Assembly: GCA_000499405.2 (NCBI GenBank)
Contig: HG738138.1
Span: forward strand, 4,886,368-4,950,367
DNA from: Onchocerca volvulus
Taxonomy: Eukaryota > Nematoda > Chromadorea > Rhabditida > Onchocercidae
Length of the DNA: 64,000 nucleotides
Reading direction: 5' to 3'
Numbering within the stretch: the stretch's first letter is position 1; every line of letters starts with the position of its first letter. Below are positions 47,734-61,648 of this stretch, piece by piece. The notes under the pieces were generated by a model. It did no database searches, was not told the DNA's origin, and saw nothing but the letters and a program-made list of their open reading frames with translations. Position numbers and translations under genes: made by a program.

Positions 47734-49248
47734 TTAATATCCAGGTGCTGTGCGTGGTGGTGGACAGTGGTCGCATGAACCAGCACCGCCAGCGCGTCCC
47801 ATTTCACCACGTTGTCCTGGTGCTCCGGGCTGTCCTGGAACGCCGTCTGACCCTGCATCTCCAGGCAGTCCTGGAGGTCCAGAGAAAACATTTCCTGGTA
47901 AGCCAGGCAATCCTGGTGGTCCTACTGGTCCCATTGGTCCGGCTGGTCCTGGTTGGCCAGCTGCAGGCGTCTCTGTGATTTGGCCAGGTAAACCGGGTGG
48001 TCCAGGTGGTCCCATTCCACCCAACGGTCCAGCTGGTCCCGGTGGTCCAGATGGACCTGGTGGTCCTGGCAATAGAGCTTTTCCACTCATGCCTGGCACG
48101 CCAGCTTCCCCAGGTGGTCCGTTGGGACCAATTTCACCGGGTGGTCCTGCTGGTCCTGCTGGACAGTCGAAGCAAAAGTCTTCGGGTTTCGGTACAGCAT
48201 CTGGTGCGGCGTCCGGTCCTGGAATACCGTCGCTGCCCGGTGCTCCGTCAGGTCCTGAAAACAATGTCTAAATCTTGATAACTTTTCAATAACAGTCTAA
48301 AGTTACGGAAATTTGAAAGAACAACCAAATTGTACATTTGAAAGAAATAATTTTCCGCGCATAAAAGGGGATGAAGATTGAAATTTATATTTGGAATATT
48401 TGAATTGCTCATTTTCTTTTTTTTCTTGATTTTACAAACTGTTGATGCCGTACCTTTTTCGCCATCGATTCCTGGAGGTCCAGCAGGTCCCGCAAGTCCA
48501 GAACCACAACTACAGCACGTGTCTTCACCTTGTACAACAAATTGTGCAGCCTTAGCACCACCACCACCACCACCACCACCACCATTAGGCGGTTGATAAC
48601 CGTTAGCACCATTAGGCTGTTCATAATTGTTAGCACCAACTGGATAAGTGCTTGATGTACGTTCTCGAATTGTTCTTCCGGCTGTTGTTCCTGCAGAACG
48701 ATAACGCGCTTCTCGTTTCAATCTCCCTTGTAAACCACTAGCTTCTTCAATCTAAAATAAAGACTCACTAACTTTATGGATTTCCTAGTACTGGGAGAAT
48801 AAAAAAGTAAAAGACATAAATTAATTCTTTTAAAAATCAAAATATGGAATGATTACTTTTATGATTAGAAAAAGCTATTATATTTGTCATAAATTGGTTA
48901 ATTTCAAATTGATTATTCAATATTTAATTCTTCAAAGTTCTACAAAATCAAAATAAAAACATTCAATTCTCAGCAGTTATATACTATTATTACAACTAAA
49001 CTAAAACGTTTAAGAATGATGCAGTAAAATACAATTCGATATTCATTCCACAGTCCATCGGTCCTATATTTGCAAAATTCGAGCTCGCCCTCCAGTGATG
49101 ATTGCACATGCTGCACATAATTGTATAGCATTGGTACGGCAACAATTGCTGTCAATGTCGCAACAGTTGAAATTGCGATTCCGAAGAATGCTGAGCGCCG
49201 TAATCCATCTGCTTCTACTTTTTTCAGCTTCTCATATTCGAATCCCAT
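47734..49248 (-). CDS. Cuticle collagen, complete, three exons, 344 residues
   Basis: This is a secreted structural protein of the nematode cuticle, made by the hypodermis and cross-linked outside the cell. Exons 49248-49033, 48751-48454 and 48254-47734 join in phase. The N-terminus [20 protein letters not shown] followed by hydrophobic [20 protein letters not shown] is the collagen N-terminal domain (Col_cuticle_N) acting as signal anchor. Basic sites (RLKREARYR and RTIRER) are likely subtilisin/furin processing sites. A linker has a nine-Gly run. Gly-X-Y blocks are interrupted and bracketed by Cys clusters CCSC, CFDC and CDHC, which form the interchain disulfides. The protein ends PPPRTAPGY. 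Length and layout are typical. C. elegans has well over a hundred such genes, so I give no ortholog. The plus-strand frames opposite it are shadows. Confidence 0.95.
48558..48582. repeat. ACC trinucleotide repeat encoding the collagen poly-Gly
   Basis: About eight ACC units on the plus strand (GGT on the coding strand) encode most of the nine-glycine run in the linker of the collagen. Length variation between strains would be expected. Confidence 0.8.
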
Positions 49249-49264
49249 CCTGTGCTGCAAATAT
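49249..49264 (-). promoter_or_regulatory. Likely trans-splice acceptor of the collagen gene
   Basis: On the minus strand AATATTTGCAG is followed by six bases (CACAGG) and then the ATG at 49248. This short leader behind an acceptor is typical of spliced-leader addition. A cis-spliced 5' UTR exon further upstream (possible acceptor near 49519) is the alternative. Confidence 0.5.
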
Positions 49265-52200
49265 TCATAATTTTTGCATTCATGAAGATTTCGAGAATTA
49301 TTTTGCAATAATATTCATCAAGAAATTTAAGTTTTCGGCAAATTCTTCAATAAAATAAAAATTCAAATTCGGCATTAGCTTAGCAATTATCGATGATGTA
49401 ATTAAAGTTATGCTAAATAGAGTAATATGATGGTTGGCAATTAGACCGCAGCAAATTCCTTTCAGGAAACTCGTCAAGTTTACATCCTAAGGCAATCATT
49501 GCACCACCACTTAAAAGCTGATTGGAAAGTAGTGATAAATAGTTTAAAAAACTTAAAAACATAAAGTAGTAAAGAACAAAACATCGTAAACAAACAATGT
49601 TCAAAATAATTATAAAAAGTATTAGCCAATTATGTCGAAAAGGAGAGATCAAGAAGCAAAGTGGAAAGAGCAAATAGATTTTATTTTTCAAACCTGATAA
49701 AACTTATTTTCTTTCTATTCATAGTTCAGAAACAAACGAATTTTCTTTACGTGCAAGTAATGTAAGATTGAAAATTTGATTCGACACAGAATCAGAATTA
49801 GTATTGCCTAAGTAAACAAACTTCCGTTTTTTCTTCTTTTCCGATTAGCATTTAAATTTGATTTCCATTTTTTGCCAAGCATCAGTTGCTAATAATTGAT
49901 GTTTCAGTTAGAAAGTTATAAGCAAAATATAAATTTTCATTCATCTGTTTTAGCGCAGGAATTTTAAAAGCTTAAATGCTAGTATCAATTTAAAAGAAAG
50001 TTCTTCAATATTAATAGCAGTATATGTGGTCATGCATTATTCGTCTACTGAATAAATTTTCCTGTGTAATAAATTCTGAAAAAACTTTAAAAAAGATTGT
50101 AGATCTGAAGATATAAAATTTGTATCAATCATTGCGAGTATGCTTTGTTAACTATTATTAATATTAGTTACCAGTTATGGCTGATTTTTGCCATTCAGCA
50201 ATTATCGAAATAAATGGTAGAAAGAAACGAGCAGAATGAAGTTGGCCTTGGCTTTATTCATTTGATGAAAGAATTTCGATGAAATGACTTTTTGAACCAG
50301 ACAAAAAATAGAAGACCCGTTGCATAGCAGCAAATGGTATATTCAGCGACAGTAATGCAAAAAAATTCCAAAAACAAGTTTCATCTCAAGCTTTCCTCAT
50401 TTTTCTTCTTTTCCTATGAAAAAATTTACCAACACATTTCCGTTGTAAAGTTGCTGATGTTTGTGTCTGTTGTCCTTTTAGATCCGTTTACATGAAGGAA
50501 AATTAGCATGAAAGGATAAATAATATTTGGATGGAGTCATTTTTTACCGCACATGGACTGTGGTAATTATTAATATTACAAGATGGAGAACGATTCTTGA
50601 GAGATACCATTAATTTGCTTCTATTGAAGAAAATGTCATATTTTTATAAAATTCAAAAAATTATTTAATAAAAAGTATCATTAGCAATTCAGGTACAAAC
50701 TATTGTCAAATAATTATGCCTGCTGAATCACTAATGCCTCATTCGTCGATGAAAACTAGTTTGTTAAGTTCTCATCAACAACATGACATAATATTCCAGA
50801 GTTCCTAATTTAATAATAACCTAAATTCGTGGACCATCTTAAGAACAAAAATTATTTCCTAAGTAAATTATTTCTGCCCATTCTAGTTTATAATAAAAAT
50901 TAAATTCAATCTAGAATGGAGATGTTCGTGGCAGCATATTTCATACTTTATAGTCAGCTTGATTATTAAAAGTTCACAATATAGCACATCTAAACAAGAT
51001 TGAGAATGTAATATCTAGAAACTTGATTGACAAAACAACGCAGATAGATTAATTGTTAAGTCTATAAAACTTTTCGCAAAAGTGAAAGTGTCGCAAAAAA
51101 AGACGATTATAAATCAGTTATGTATGGAAACTGTCCTATTTTTGAAGATAAAAAATTAGTTTTTTAACTTTTAACTCAATTTTTTGATTTGAATTAATTT
51201 TTTACTTCGAAAACAAAAATCTCTGTTCCAACTTTTAGCCTAAAATTATCTATGATTCAGTGACCAGTGCACCGTGTAAAACATAATTGAGGATGACATG
51301 GTACTGCCATGTCTTTGCTGATGAAAAAGAAAAGCGCTATATTTGCAATTAGTGAAGAGAAGGAGTCTATTTAATAAAAACAATAGATCTTGTGAAGTAA
51401 TTAAACTTTATAATTTAAGTTTACTCCTTTTATAATTGAAAAAATTAAATTTCAATTTTGAAAAACCGTTTAACTTCATAGAGAGAGAACGTTTATGTAC
51501 TGATGAAATATCAAAATTTATTTATTACCAATATTCGAATAAACAATGGAGAAATCGAATTAATTTTTGGTAGTCACAGATTTTGAGTTCGAAAAACTAA
51601 AAGAAATATGCAAATCTATCAGACATAATAAAACAGTTCGGAACGCAAAATTTCCAAGGGAAGCGAAAAAAACATTTTTTTTTTCCATTCTGTACAGATG
51701 TAATCTGTATAAATGAAAATGTAAATGTTTGTTGTTTCTTGTCACACAAATGTTTCAAGTTCTCCACCGATTAATTTGAAATTTTTATGCAACGTTGCAT
51801 TCGAATAGACGTGTGTTAAGAACTTTTGAACCAACTGGACCGTCCACGTTTCGCTTGTCCAGCTAGTGTGAAGTAAAACGTGAAATAATGTAGGAAGTCA
51901 AGATTTGGAAAAAATTATATCTTATTAATCCAAATATAAGCATAACAGAACAACGATCATTTCATACAAAAACTTTCGAATGAGCTAATTGCAAAGTAAG
52001 CATGGAAAATTAAGCTAAAAGATTGTTTTTCTGCAAAATTAATCTCTTACAATGCAGCAAAAGTTGTAAGAAGATTGCTCTGACATTGGACAAATAAGAT
52101 CATGAAGGCAGCAAGCATGATGATAAAAATTTGCGAAGCAGCAATAAATGTCGCAACTTTCAGGTGTCAAATGATAACGATAATATTAGTCTCATCTTCA

Positions 52201-55200
52201 GCTAGAAGATGTAGCCAATGTTGATGATTGCAAAAGTGCTGATGTTGCTACTGCTATTGCAACTGATAAACGAACTGTTTATAGCAGCGACACTTTTATA
52301 TGCTTCATTACTCCATTTCATGTTTTTCACTGCCTTTCTTACGATTGGTTTACTCGAAATGGTTGAAAGATTTTTTTCAAAGCAAAAAGCTGCCGCCCAT
52401 ATTCATTTTTCTGATTGTCCCATCCATTCAATATTAATTTAAAATTTGACAAGGGCGTGGTAAAGGTGTGCATAATAAGTTGCACAGAACCAGCGAAAAA
52501 TATATTGAAGATGCATGATAGGACAAGTAATTTGATATGGAATGAATATACTCATGTCCAGTATTCTCATTCATTCCTCTTCTCTGTCCAAATACACAAA
52601 AACAGGTCTTGCACTAATTTATACTCTACCTGCTATATATCAAATGAATGCCTAAGCAGACTGAATTTTTATGATTCGCATCACTGGAAAAAAAAAAAAA
52701 AGAAAAACTGAATTTTAGATATCAAAAGAATCTGATGAAAGAAGGTAATCGATGAAAGGATAAAATAAACAAGACTAATCTAAAAACAAAAGTGACATTT
52801 AGTGCTGCATTACTTTGGTAGAAACTGTATAAAAATCAATATTTGAAGAAAGTACTAAATCAAATTTAAAAAATTTTGTAAAGATAACTGTTTATTTTTT
52901 AAGCCTCTCACTTCTTGTTATAACTTTCCAATTTTTCTGTAACCCTGGCTGCAATAATTCCTAAATTTTTTTTATCGCACTTCCGGCATTTTTCAACTTC
53001 GCTGTCCTATGCTCATTATTCATTGAATTTTCTTTTGTCTCTAATCGCACAAATCACAATTAAAGCATTGCTGTGTTTACAATCTGAAAAATACCGTAAG
53101 TTGCACTTCAATATGAGCAAAAAATTGAATATTAATGACTTTTATCTATCTCAACAGTCTTTTCATGAAAATTTACAACTTTTTTAGAAAACTGTCGAAT
53201 TTCGCCAAGGAACTGTAAACTTGGAAAAGTTACCTTTGCAGCATTAATAAAAATAGAAGCAATAAAAGGATTTTTCTTTCATAAAATTATAATTTGATCA
53301 ATGCCACCCAAGTGAAATTCTTTATTGGCTTTTCGTAATTTCTGACTCATTGAGAATAATTTACGTAAAACTTTTGTCCCAATCAAAATAATTTAAAACA
53401 ATTTTATAATTTAAATTTAAATTTTCCAATAATTTTTTGCTTGGAGCTCATTGTGATGTTTGCCATTATGGAATATAAGTATAACATTTTAGAGTAATTT
53501 TTAAAATAACATTTTGCTTTTGTATAATCTAGCAATTACAACTATAAGTGTTTTTTTGCTGTTCTACTAACATTTAAACTGAAAAGAATAAATAAAATCC
53601 ATAGAGTATCAGTTTAGAGGAGAACAATATCTTAGCTACTTTAAAATTTACTATCTAAAATTTGCTTTTTTCTTTTTTCATTTTATTGAAAGTTCTTGAA
53701 AATAACTCCTTTTTATTGAATTAACTTCTAGATCTTTTGAAAAATCTCCTACCTTATATATTGAAGCATTAATCAACTCTCGAAAGCTTCGAATCGAATG
53801 TTTTCATCCTAGACAGTTACGACCGAAAAAAGAACTTAAATAGAATACAAAAATGATAACTTTCATATTAAAGATAGCAAATTTAATGACTGTATATGTG
53901 AAAACTATTATAACGATTGAATATTCATTTGCTTGCAAGAATTATTTGTTTTACGATTCTATTATCTTTGACAGCATAGTTTTTTGAGATCATTTCTGTT
54001 ATAGTCTTTATGAATCTTAACAATATTGAAAATTATATGATCATTAACTAATTTACTTAACTTTAAATGTGTGTTAAAATTTACAGTGTGCTGAAATATT
54101 CATCCGCATTCACTTCTAGTATTTTCAAATTTAACATTTCATTTCGTTTTTCAATTCCAATAAAATTTGACAAATTTTGACCATTTTATTCTCACACTTA
54201 TTTTCATTTTGTCCATTTTGTTCATCAATGTTACCATTCAACAGTAATTTCTTCTTTTTTTTTTTTTGATAATTTGAGCGACAATTTTTTCTTCGCTTCT
54301 CAATTTACATCTTTATTTTTAATTATTTTTTTATTTCTTGAACTCGATAATTTAGTAAATGATGTATATTTGTGAACAAATTAAAAGCAAACTATTTAAA
54401 TAGCAAAAATTGTTTTTTATATTTTTTTGCAGACTTTAAATTCAAAAAAAATGAAAAAATATTTGCGAATTTTAAATTCGAGTAATAATTCTCTTCTTTT
54501 TTTCTTGCTCATCCACCGCAAAACCTATACGTAAAAATATTTCATTAAGAAATATTGTTTAAATGATGCATGGAGGAAGAGCAGTAAAGGATTAAGGGTC
54601 TATACAGCTGTTTTGAATTAATCGGTCCGAATTTTAATTGATTTTGGGTTTCCATTATGTCAAATACTATCAAAACACATAATCCAAGAAAAGGAAGCGG
54701 CAGTTATTTCATGTGTAACAGTCCTTTCAACTTATCTTAAAAACTTGTATTTTTTTGTTAAAATGAGAGTAGTAAATCAAAAACGGAGATTTTTGAATTA
54801 GCTTCATTTCTTAAATCACTACGAAATCGCTAGTTTATTTCAAACCTTCATTTGATATATCATTGAAAAACAAGACCTTTTCTTTAAAATGATAAATGTC
54901 GTTTGCCTTTGTGTCTTCTCAGTCTACCACTTTCCTTCATCACATCTTTACATAGCAGTTTCACACTCCCAATGACTACTATTAATCAAAAATCTCTTTA
55001 TTCCTTAACATTGCTGAGAAACTTGAAGTGCCATTCATTATTCTAATTACCAATTTAATAAAACATTCACAGTTTCTACCAAAAATGTAGAATGGTGAGT
55101 TTTACTTAAGATTTGAAAATTTTGGATTTTGGTAAATTTTTCAGATGAATAAAACAAATGAAAAGCTTTAATTTGGTCTACAATGGTATAACTGTTCTAT

Positions 55201-55740
55201 TGCTCTCACAAAATTCGATTTCAAGTTTTGAAATTAAAATAAAGCTTTACTTTCACTTATTTCTCATCATGAATTACAAAATAGATTTTTTTCTGCCTCG
55301 TTCCCTTGTTGGCCATCCGTTAGGTCATCGCCTCACAGAACCTCAATTGCGGTTTGTATTCAAGGAGAAATCAAAGTTTTAACTTTTTTGTGATCTGCTT
55401 CGAATCCTGAAAAATATTTTGATTGTGTCCTGTTCTTAAATTATTAATGCTTATCTTCCTTTCCTTCATTGCACTTCTTATTCCCATAATACATCGCTTA
55501 TTCGATAACTTATTAAATGATTACATATCAAATTTAAGATTGACAATGAGAAGTAAAAATTGTGAAAAGTTTAATAATGCATAAGCATCAATTAGAAATA
55601 AAACATGGATAATTTACAATAAAAAAAAAAAAAAGATAAATCAATATAAGCTTGCTCAACTTCATTCATTTTGCTAAAAAATTTATTTGGAAAACGGTTT
55701 GTCCAATTGAAAGTAAAAAATCATTAATCTAAATATACAA
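49265..55740. other. Long gene-poor region
   Basis: No gene can be supported. The plus-strand frame 52218-52442 starts with ATG and is hydrophobic (MLMIAKVLMLLLLLQLINEL), 74 codons, but has no other support. A small GC-richer spot at 55300-55360 encodes SLVGHPLGHRLTEPQL in one plus frame, without splice context. The rest is AT-rich DNA with homopolymers. Confidence 0.5.
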
Positions 55741-55741
55741 A

Positions 55742-55806
55742 TACTAATAATTATTTATTGGTATTTGCACTGTTTATTGCTTATTAATAATTATTTATTA
55801 GTATGT
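55742..55806. repeat. Direct repeat of TAATAATTATTTATT units
   Basis: ACTAATAATTATTTATTGGT and, about 42 bases later, TTAATAATTATTTATTAGTA are near copies. Confidence 0.7.
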
Positions 55807-58800
55807 AGATGACTAATATTGTCCATGAGGTAGCGTGACTGTGGATAATGATTATGAGCAGAATATTTATGATTCGTCCAACTGTTATTCTCATTCGAAT
55901 ATCATTTATTAACAATGATAATGATTATTAACGGTGATGATGCGATGATTATGATTTCCAAAAGTAAAAAAAATAGAACTTCAATATTTGTATGACTGAA
56001 TCTGTTACTGTGAAGTTGTATATTATAAAATTTAGTGCAAGCTGTTCTAAAAATAGTGCTGTAATAATATTTTAATACATTCTCAATTTTCTATTGAAGA
56101 AACGGCTTCATCGATATATTTTAAAAGCATTATGATAATTCATCGAGGAAATGTATAGCAAAAATTTTAAACATTAGGTAGTATGAAAAACATCAAGACA
56201 CATGTATAGGATGAAATTAATGCAAAAAAAGACTTTAAAAGATAATTTTTTCTAAAGTTTAAATTGAATCTGATATTCCGTGAGTTAAAATCATTTAACA
56301 TCAAAACTTCGCAATACGAAAACTTCCTATAGATTAAACAGTTGATTTCGTAAATATTCAAAATTATATTAGAAAAAAATATTAAAGTGATCCTAATTTA
56401 AAAAAGAAAAAAAAGTTTCTACAAATTTTCTGAAGTGAAATCTAATGACTGACACATTAAATATTATTGTCTCGTTAATGAATTTAACAAAATCAGTAAA
56501 TATCCTATCGTACAACTTATCTCAACTGATGATTTGATTTACTGTAGTTGATTTCTAATTCTTTTCCTCACCTCAAGAATTCCTTTATCACTCATTTACA
56601 AAAGATTCATTCAGTAATCAACCTTTTAGCAATCAAGTTTTTATTTCAGAGTAATAACATTTGCATTATTAGGTATGGTTCTTATAGACATGTTACTCTA
56701 GCTTGAATTTCATATCATCCATTCATTTTTAGACTCTAAAATGATGAATCTTTTACCGCTTTAATTTTACAGTTTGATTGGTATGCAAGAAGAAAATCGA
56801 TGATCTATTGAAATGATCCGTAATTGAGAGAAGAACTGAGAGAAGAATCTGCAGCTGTACGGGCAGCAATTTGTGCAGGTGTTTTAAAATCAGAATTTAG
56901 CTTTATCGAATGTTTGGGATTTTGGAGCTCAGTTATACTTTATATGTAATCGAGTTATATGTACAAATGTTTCTGGATAAATTCATATTACTTTCGAATT
57001 TGAAATTAAATTTAAAGTCTATTTGTTTATTTTAAAATGACACTTGACATTTAGTTTAGCTTTATGCTGATAAGTCGAAGCAGAAATGAAAATTTTTACA
57101 GACGAAGATTCTATCATGCTTTAAAAGAATAATTGAATAGAATTATGCATGTTTGGAAAGATTGTGACAATGAAATTATCCTGAAATTACTCTAAATGAA
57201 ATTTGATTTTATTATAATTTGTTTCAGTTGAAATTTATGGATGCAATTCATTTTTTGTTCCAAATAAAATCCAGAAATGTTTTTACATTAGATGAGAAGT
57301 TAACGATTTGCATTTACAATAATTAATTGTTGTTTTAATAATTAACAATGTTCTTTTGATAAAATCAGTTTGAAGATATTTTTGTGTAACGTTGCATTTC
57401 TTTTTTTTCTTCTTCGCTTTCTCGTATCTCAACGGTAGTCTCTACTTTCATTTTTGGATTCTTTTTGATTGAATGATTCTTTTGATTTGAAATGCTTTAA
57501 TTTTGCGCCTCTCTGCGCTTTTTAAGAAAAAATAAAAAATTCATTTAATCAAAAGAATCCAAAGAACGAAAACTGCTTTCTCTGTTTTTTTTTTTTTCTC
57601 CTGCCAATGATACTTTTTTATAAATCACTTTTCCAATGCATTATTTTTTTTCTTACTTGCCCTTTTATTTTCGAATTTTGGAATCATGAAAAACAGAAAA
57701 AGAACGCTCAATAAAGGATGTTATGTGTATGTATCGAAAATTTCATCTAGCTTCCGTTTTCTAACCTTACAAAAGAATTAATAAATTTGGTTGAAAAATG
57801 AATCGAACATCTATGAAGAACAGGTTGAAGATGTTATCGATCACAATCGCATGGACGTTGCACATAAATTTCCGTCAAGAATTTCTGTTTCTTTCATGTA
57901 TTCCATTCTGCATTATTCACACTTCTCTCCGAAAAAAAAAAAAAACTTAGAAACCAGTACCATTCAATTCAATATAAAATGGCAAATCATGTGAATGAAA
58001 TGGATTTGAAAAAAAATAAAATATAATTATGATGGAATCATTATCTTTTCGAGCGGTGTCATAAAAGGCAATATCTTACAATTATTTGTTGCTTTGTCGA
58101 GAAAGAGCTGTGCCAGTATTATTGGTCATGAAAAAACCAAACAATCAGATATTTGTTGTCGAATAAAATATATAAACATTAAGCAATTCTTGATAATGCA
58201 ATTGTCTTGATTGGATCTGTACGATGATAATTGACCAGTCTGATATAATAATGCCAACATATTGACTGTATAATAAATGTCATTATTTTAATGATTATAA
58301 ATCAAAAACAGTATTTTAATGAATATTGAAAATCATCTGTGAAAATTGTTGTAAAATTGCTTGGTTATAATCCGGATATTCAGATAATTTACACTGTTAT
58401 GACCTATCCATTACCTAATATTGACAATTAAAAATTACTGTCACTCAGTCACTGGCGGTAATTTTTAACTTATTCAAGAAACCTAAGATTTAAACTTCCC
58501 AGTCAAGTAACTTATATCTTGATGAAAGTTTAAGGAAGTAGCAGATTTCTAATTCCCGACTAACAAAAATTATATTTTCTTTCTAATTTCTCTAACTCTC
58601 ATTTTGAACATTTGTTCAGTTTCCCCTTTCATCAATATGCAAACTGTTGATCAAAAATCTACCAATAAAAGTTGAAACCATAAAAAATTGATCAGATTTA
58701 CTAAGACTGAACTTTATGATGCATACTCGACTTGTTTTTTTTGAGAAGAGTTATGAACTTTCTCAACTTTTCTGTTACACCTATTGCTGAACGTAATTAA

Positions 58801-60303
58801 CTTTTGGTACTTCGACATTATGATCAATTAGTCAAGAATCGCTATCAATAATGAACCTGTCTCAGATCATAGTTCCGTAAAAGTACCATTTTTTTTTTTT
58901 TATTCTGAAGATAAATAATTGTGACTGTTTAGCGTGTGAGTTGGAATTTCGGAATTTTTTCAACAAAATTAAAGTATTCCGAAAAATAATTTATAATCAG
59001 TAAATTTTGCGGAAGTGAGTAAAAACTTTCTGTTCCATTTCTGGGCAAGTTATTTTCATGAATCTTATTTTAATGTTTGGATGATTTCGTTACGGAAAAC
59101 TTGAAAAAATTTCTTAAGAAAGTTTAGCAAATTTACTTGTGAGAAAAAAGTTGGGAGAAAAAAATTTTTTTTATTGCTAAAACATTTATATGGGCGAAGC
59201 GTTCTTATTTATGGGAATTTTTTTCTTGTCAGAAATAAGTTTGTAGTTGAACCGGAAAATTAAGATAATGGTAATTTAAGAGCAAAATTGGAAGATGGTG
59301 ATAATTTCTTCCTTGAGAAATAAAAATTTATAGATAGCAGTAAAATTTTTTTTAGATACCAGTAAAATCTTGATAAAAGTATAATTGCCGTTGCTCTTAA
59401 CCCAATTGTCCGGTGTGATGCTTCATATCAGCAAGTTTTTATTTAACTATTCGGCAATCGCTCATCATGTAATAAAACTACGATTTAGGTGCTCTTGCAA
59501 ACCAGCACTCATACATCGAGTACATGCAGCTGAAAAAACACTGAAAGCAATAGTTTTTTCGAAGTGAAAAAGTGAAGAAATAAAAAAAAAAAGAAAATGA
59601 AATAGCTTACTGATAAACTGACATCTAATTTTTGCCTTTCAAATTATTTGTGTAAGATCTTACGGTAGGTGCCTCTACAAAAAATTTATTTCTTCTCGTT
59701 CTTTTTTTTTTTTCTTGTAAAATCTCTTAGATGGAAAATTTCCAAACAGAAATGATTTTAAGATAAGGTGGCAAAATCATCAATGTTATTATTTTAATCC
59801 AATATTTTTTTCAATTTTTTTGAAAAAAAAAAAAGAAAAAGGAAAAAATCTTTGTAGTCTATCATCTATTCGATTTAAAAAAAATTCTTTTGAAAACATT
59901 CGCAAAATTGATAGTTTGGTTTACTTTTTCTGTCTAATTCAAACTTTTTACGAAATCTGTGGAATTAGCGATGATTTCATCCTAAGTTATTCCTAACTCC
60001 ACAAAATATTACTATAATCGACCATATGAGAAGATTCAAAAATATTTTTTTCAAGAAATTTAGAAATTATTAAAATAATGACGCTGATGATTTTTTCGCC
60101 TCATCTTAAAATCATCTTTGTTCGTTTAATTTCATCTTCAAGAGATTTTACAGGAAGAAAAAAAAGAGAGAAAAAATGAAATTAATAGTTTGTGCCATTT
60201 TTTCTCTTCTGTAACTCTTTCCTTTAATGGCGGTTCGAGGCACCTAGTACAGCGTATTATCATTATAATTAATTATTAGGTATTATAATGAAGTATTAGT
60301 GCG
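55807..60303. other. Gene-poor AT-rich region
   Basis: Nothing is firmly supported. Around 59385-59567 the sequence is less AT-rich and two plus frames are open; one reads IIAVALNPIVRCDASYQQ up to a possible GTTTTT donor, with a TTTAG acceptor at 59488. The evidence is too thin to call a gene. Confidence 0.45.
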
Positions 60304-60397
60304 ATGACTTTGCTCTGAAGACATTATTTAAGCATTAATGTCTGAAAATTAGTTCAGATAATTGATTCAGACACTAATATCTTCAGAGCAAAATCAT
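60304..60397. repeat. Interrupted inverted repeat, MITE- or miRNA-like
   Basis: The outer arms ATGACTTTGCTCTGAAGACA (from 60304) and their reverse complement ending at 60397 pair with two mismatches over about 20 bases. An inner TCTGAA/TTCAGA pair extends the stem after an asymmetric bulge. The flanks are rich in ATTAATTA-like sequence to about 60490, as in small nonautonomous foldback elements. Confidence 0.5.
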
Positions 60398-61560
60398 TAA
60401 TTAATACTAATTCATTGACCAAATAAATTCAGAACTGACATTAATTAAATTAAGACATTAATTGATTAATTAAATTAAATAATTAATTCAGAATTGTTCC
60501 ATTGTTAATTCTTTTTTTTTTTGAAAATAGTTTAAAGTTTCCTTTTTTGTTATAGTGCAAAAAAAGGCCATGGCAACTGGAAATTATTATTGGTCATGTA
60601 ATCTTGCCATTTTCATTATTGTTCGTCTCGTTGTGCATAGAATCAATAATTAAATTAATTTAAATTGGCTTTAAATTTATGAAATTCATTTGTTTCTTGA
60701 AACGAAGAGACTAATGATCAAATCATAATTACAATTATTTCAAGATGCTGACAAGATAATCAAAATGGTGAATTGATAAGATAATTCTGTGTTATTTCGA
60801 TAATATAAAAATGGAAAACAGTAAAAAGTTAGATTACAAGTATAATATTATAATTTTTCGTACTGTCTACTAGCACAACGAAATATATCTACTGCATGTT
60901 AGAAAGAATTAATAATATTTGATTTTAATTTGCACTCAAGTTGATATTGAATCAAACAAGGTTAATAAAACATGTCACTGTATAAAAGCAAACAAACAAA
61001 TACATTATATTGGATGTGCAAAAAACATAATGAAAAAACGAAGATGATCAACTTTCTCCAATCAAGCTTTTCGGATCTAACTTCAGTTCAAGAAGTACAA
61101 AAATGACTGTTTTCTTTGTCGTTAAAATAGATTTGTCGGCCTTTTAAAATTATATCATTTGCTCGAAACTTATTTGTGGGATGCAAGCAAAAGCAACAAA
61201 AAAAAAAAAAAAAAATTGTCGGAAAAACCTTTCCTACTTGAAAAGAAGATTCACACACTATTTCATCCGCCTTAGAAAGCTCAAGCAATAAAAATATAGG
61301 AAAAATGCACTAAACAGATGACATAAAGTCACATTTTAGTGTACTTTATAGCATAGCTTTGAATCGAAATAATGAGCCATACTTTTAAATCGTAATAATC
61401 GTTTCATCATTATCATTGAGATAATTGTCCTGTATCAAACATTCATCAAATCTATCATTCATAGATATTTTCTTAATTTACAAAGAATGAGTCCTTGTAG
61501 TGTAATATATGTTGGAATTATGTTAGTGAATCGCCAGCATTGCTGATATCAGTGCTAAGG
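60398..61560. other. AT-rich region, nothing supported
   Basis: Repeated TTAATTAA-like sequence continues to about 60490. No genes are seen beyond it. Confidence 0.5.
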
Positions 61561-61565
61561 GCAAA

Positions 61566-61648
61566 GTGTGATGGAAAAAATGATACCTTGTCTTACTTGG
61601 GGTATAAAGTGATACTTTGCTTTACTTACTAAAGGACAAAGTATCATT
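61566..61648. repeat. Cluster of TGATAC(T/C)TTG direct and inverted copies
   Basis: TGATACCTTGTC (61581-61592) and TGATACTTTGC (61610-61620) are direct copies. GGACAAAGTATCA (61634-61646) is the inverse, so the segment can fold in two alternative ways. Confidence 0.6.

Noticed and set aside
47750..48271. Long plus-strand Pro/Gly-rich open frames opposite the collagen
   Set aside because: Gly-X-Y codons read backwards avoid stops. The minus strand has a full collagen with start, splice sites and conserved N-terminal domain.
48378..48639. Open frames on both strands across the collagen intron and poly-Gly exon
   Set aside because: They are shadows of the ACC repeat and collagen exon, and one runs through an intron.
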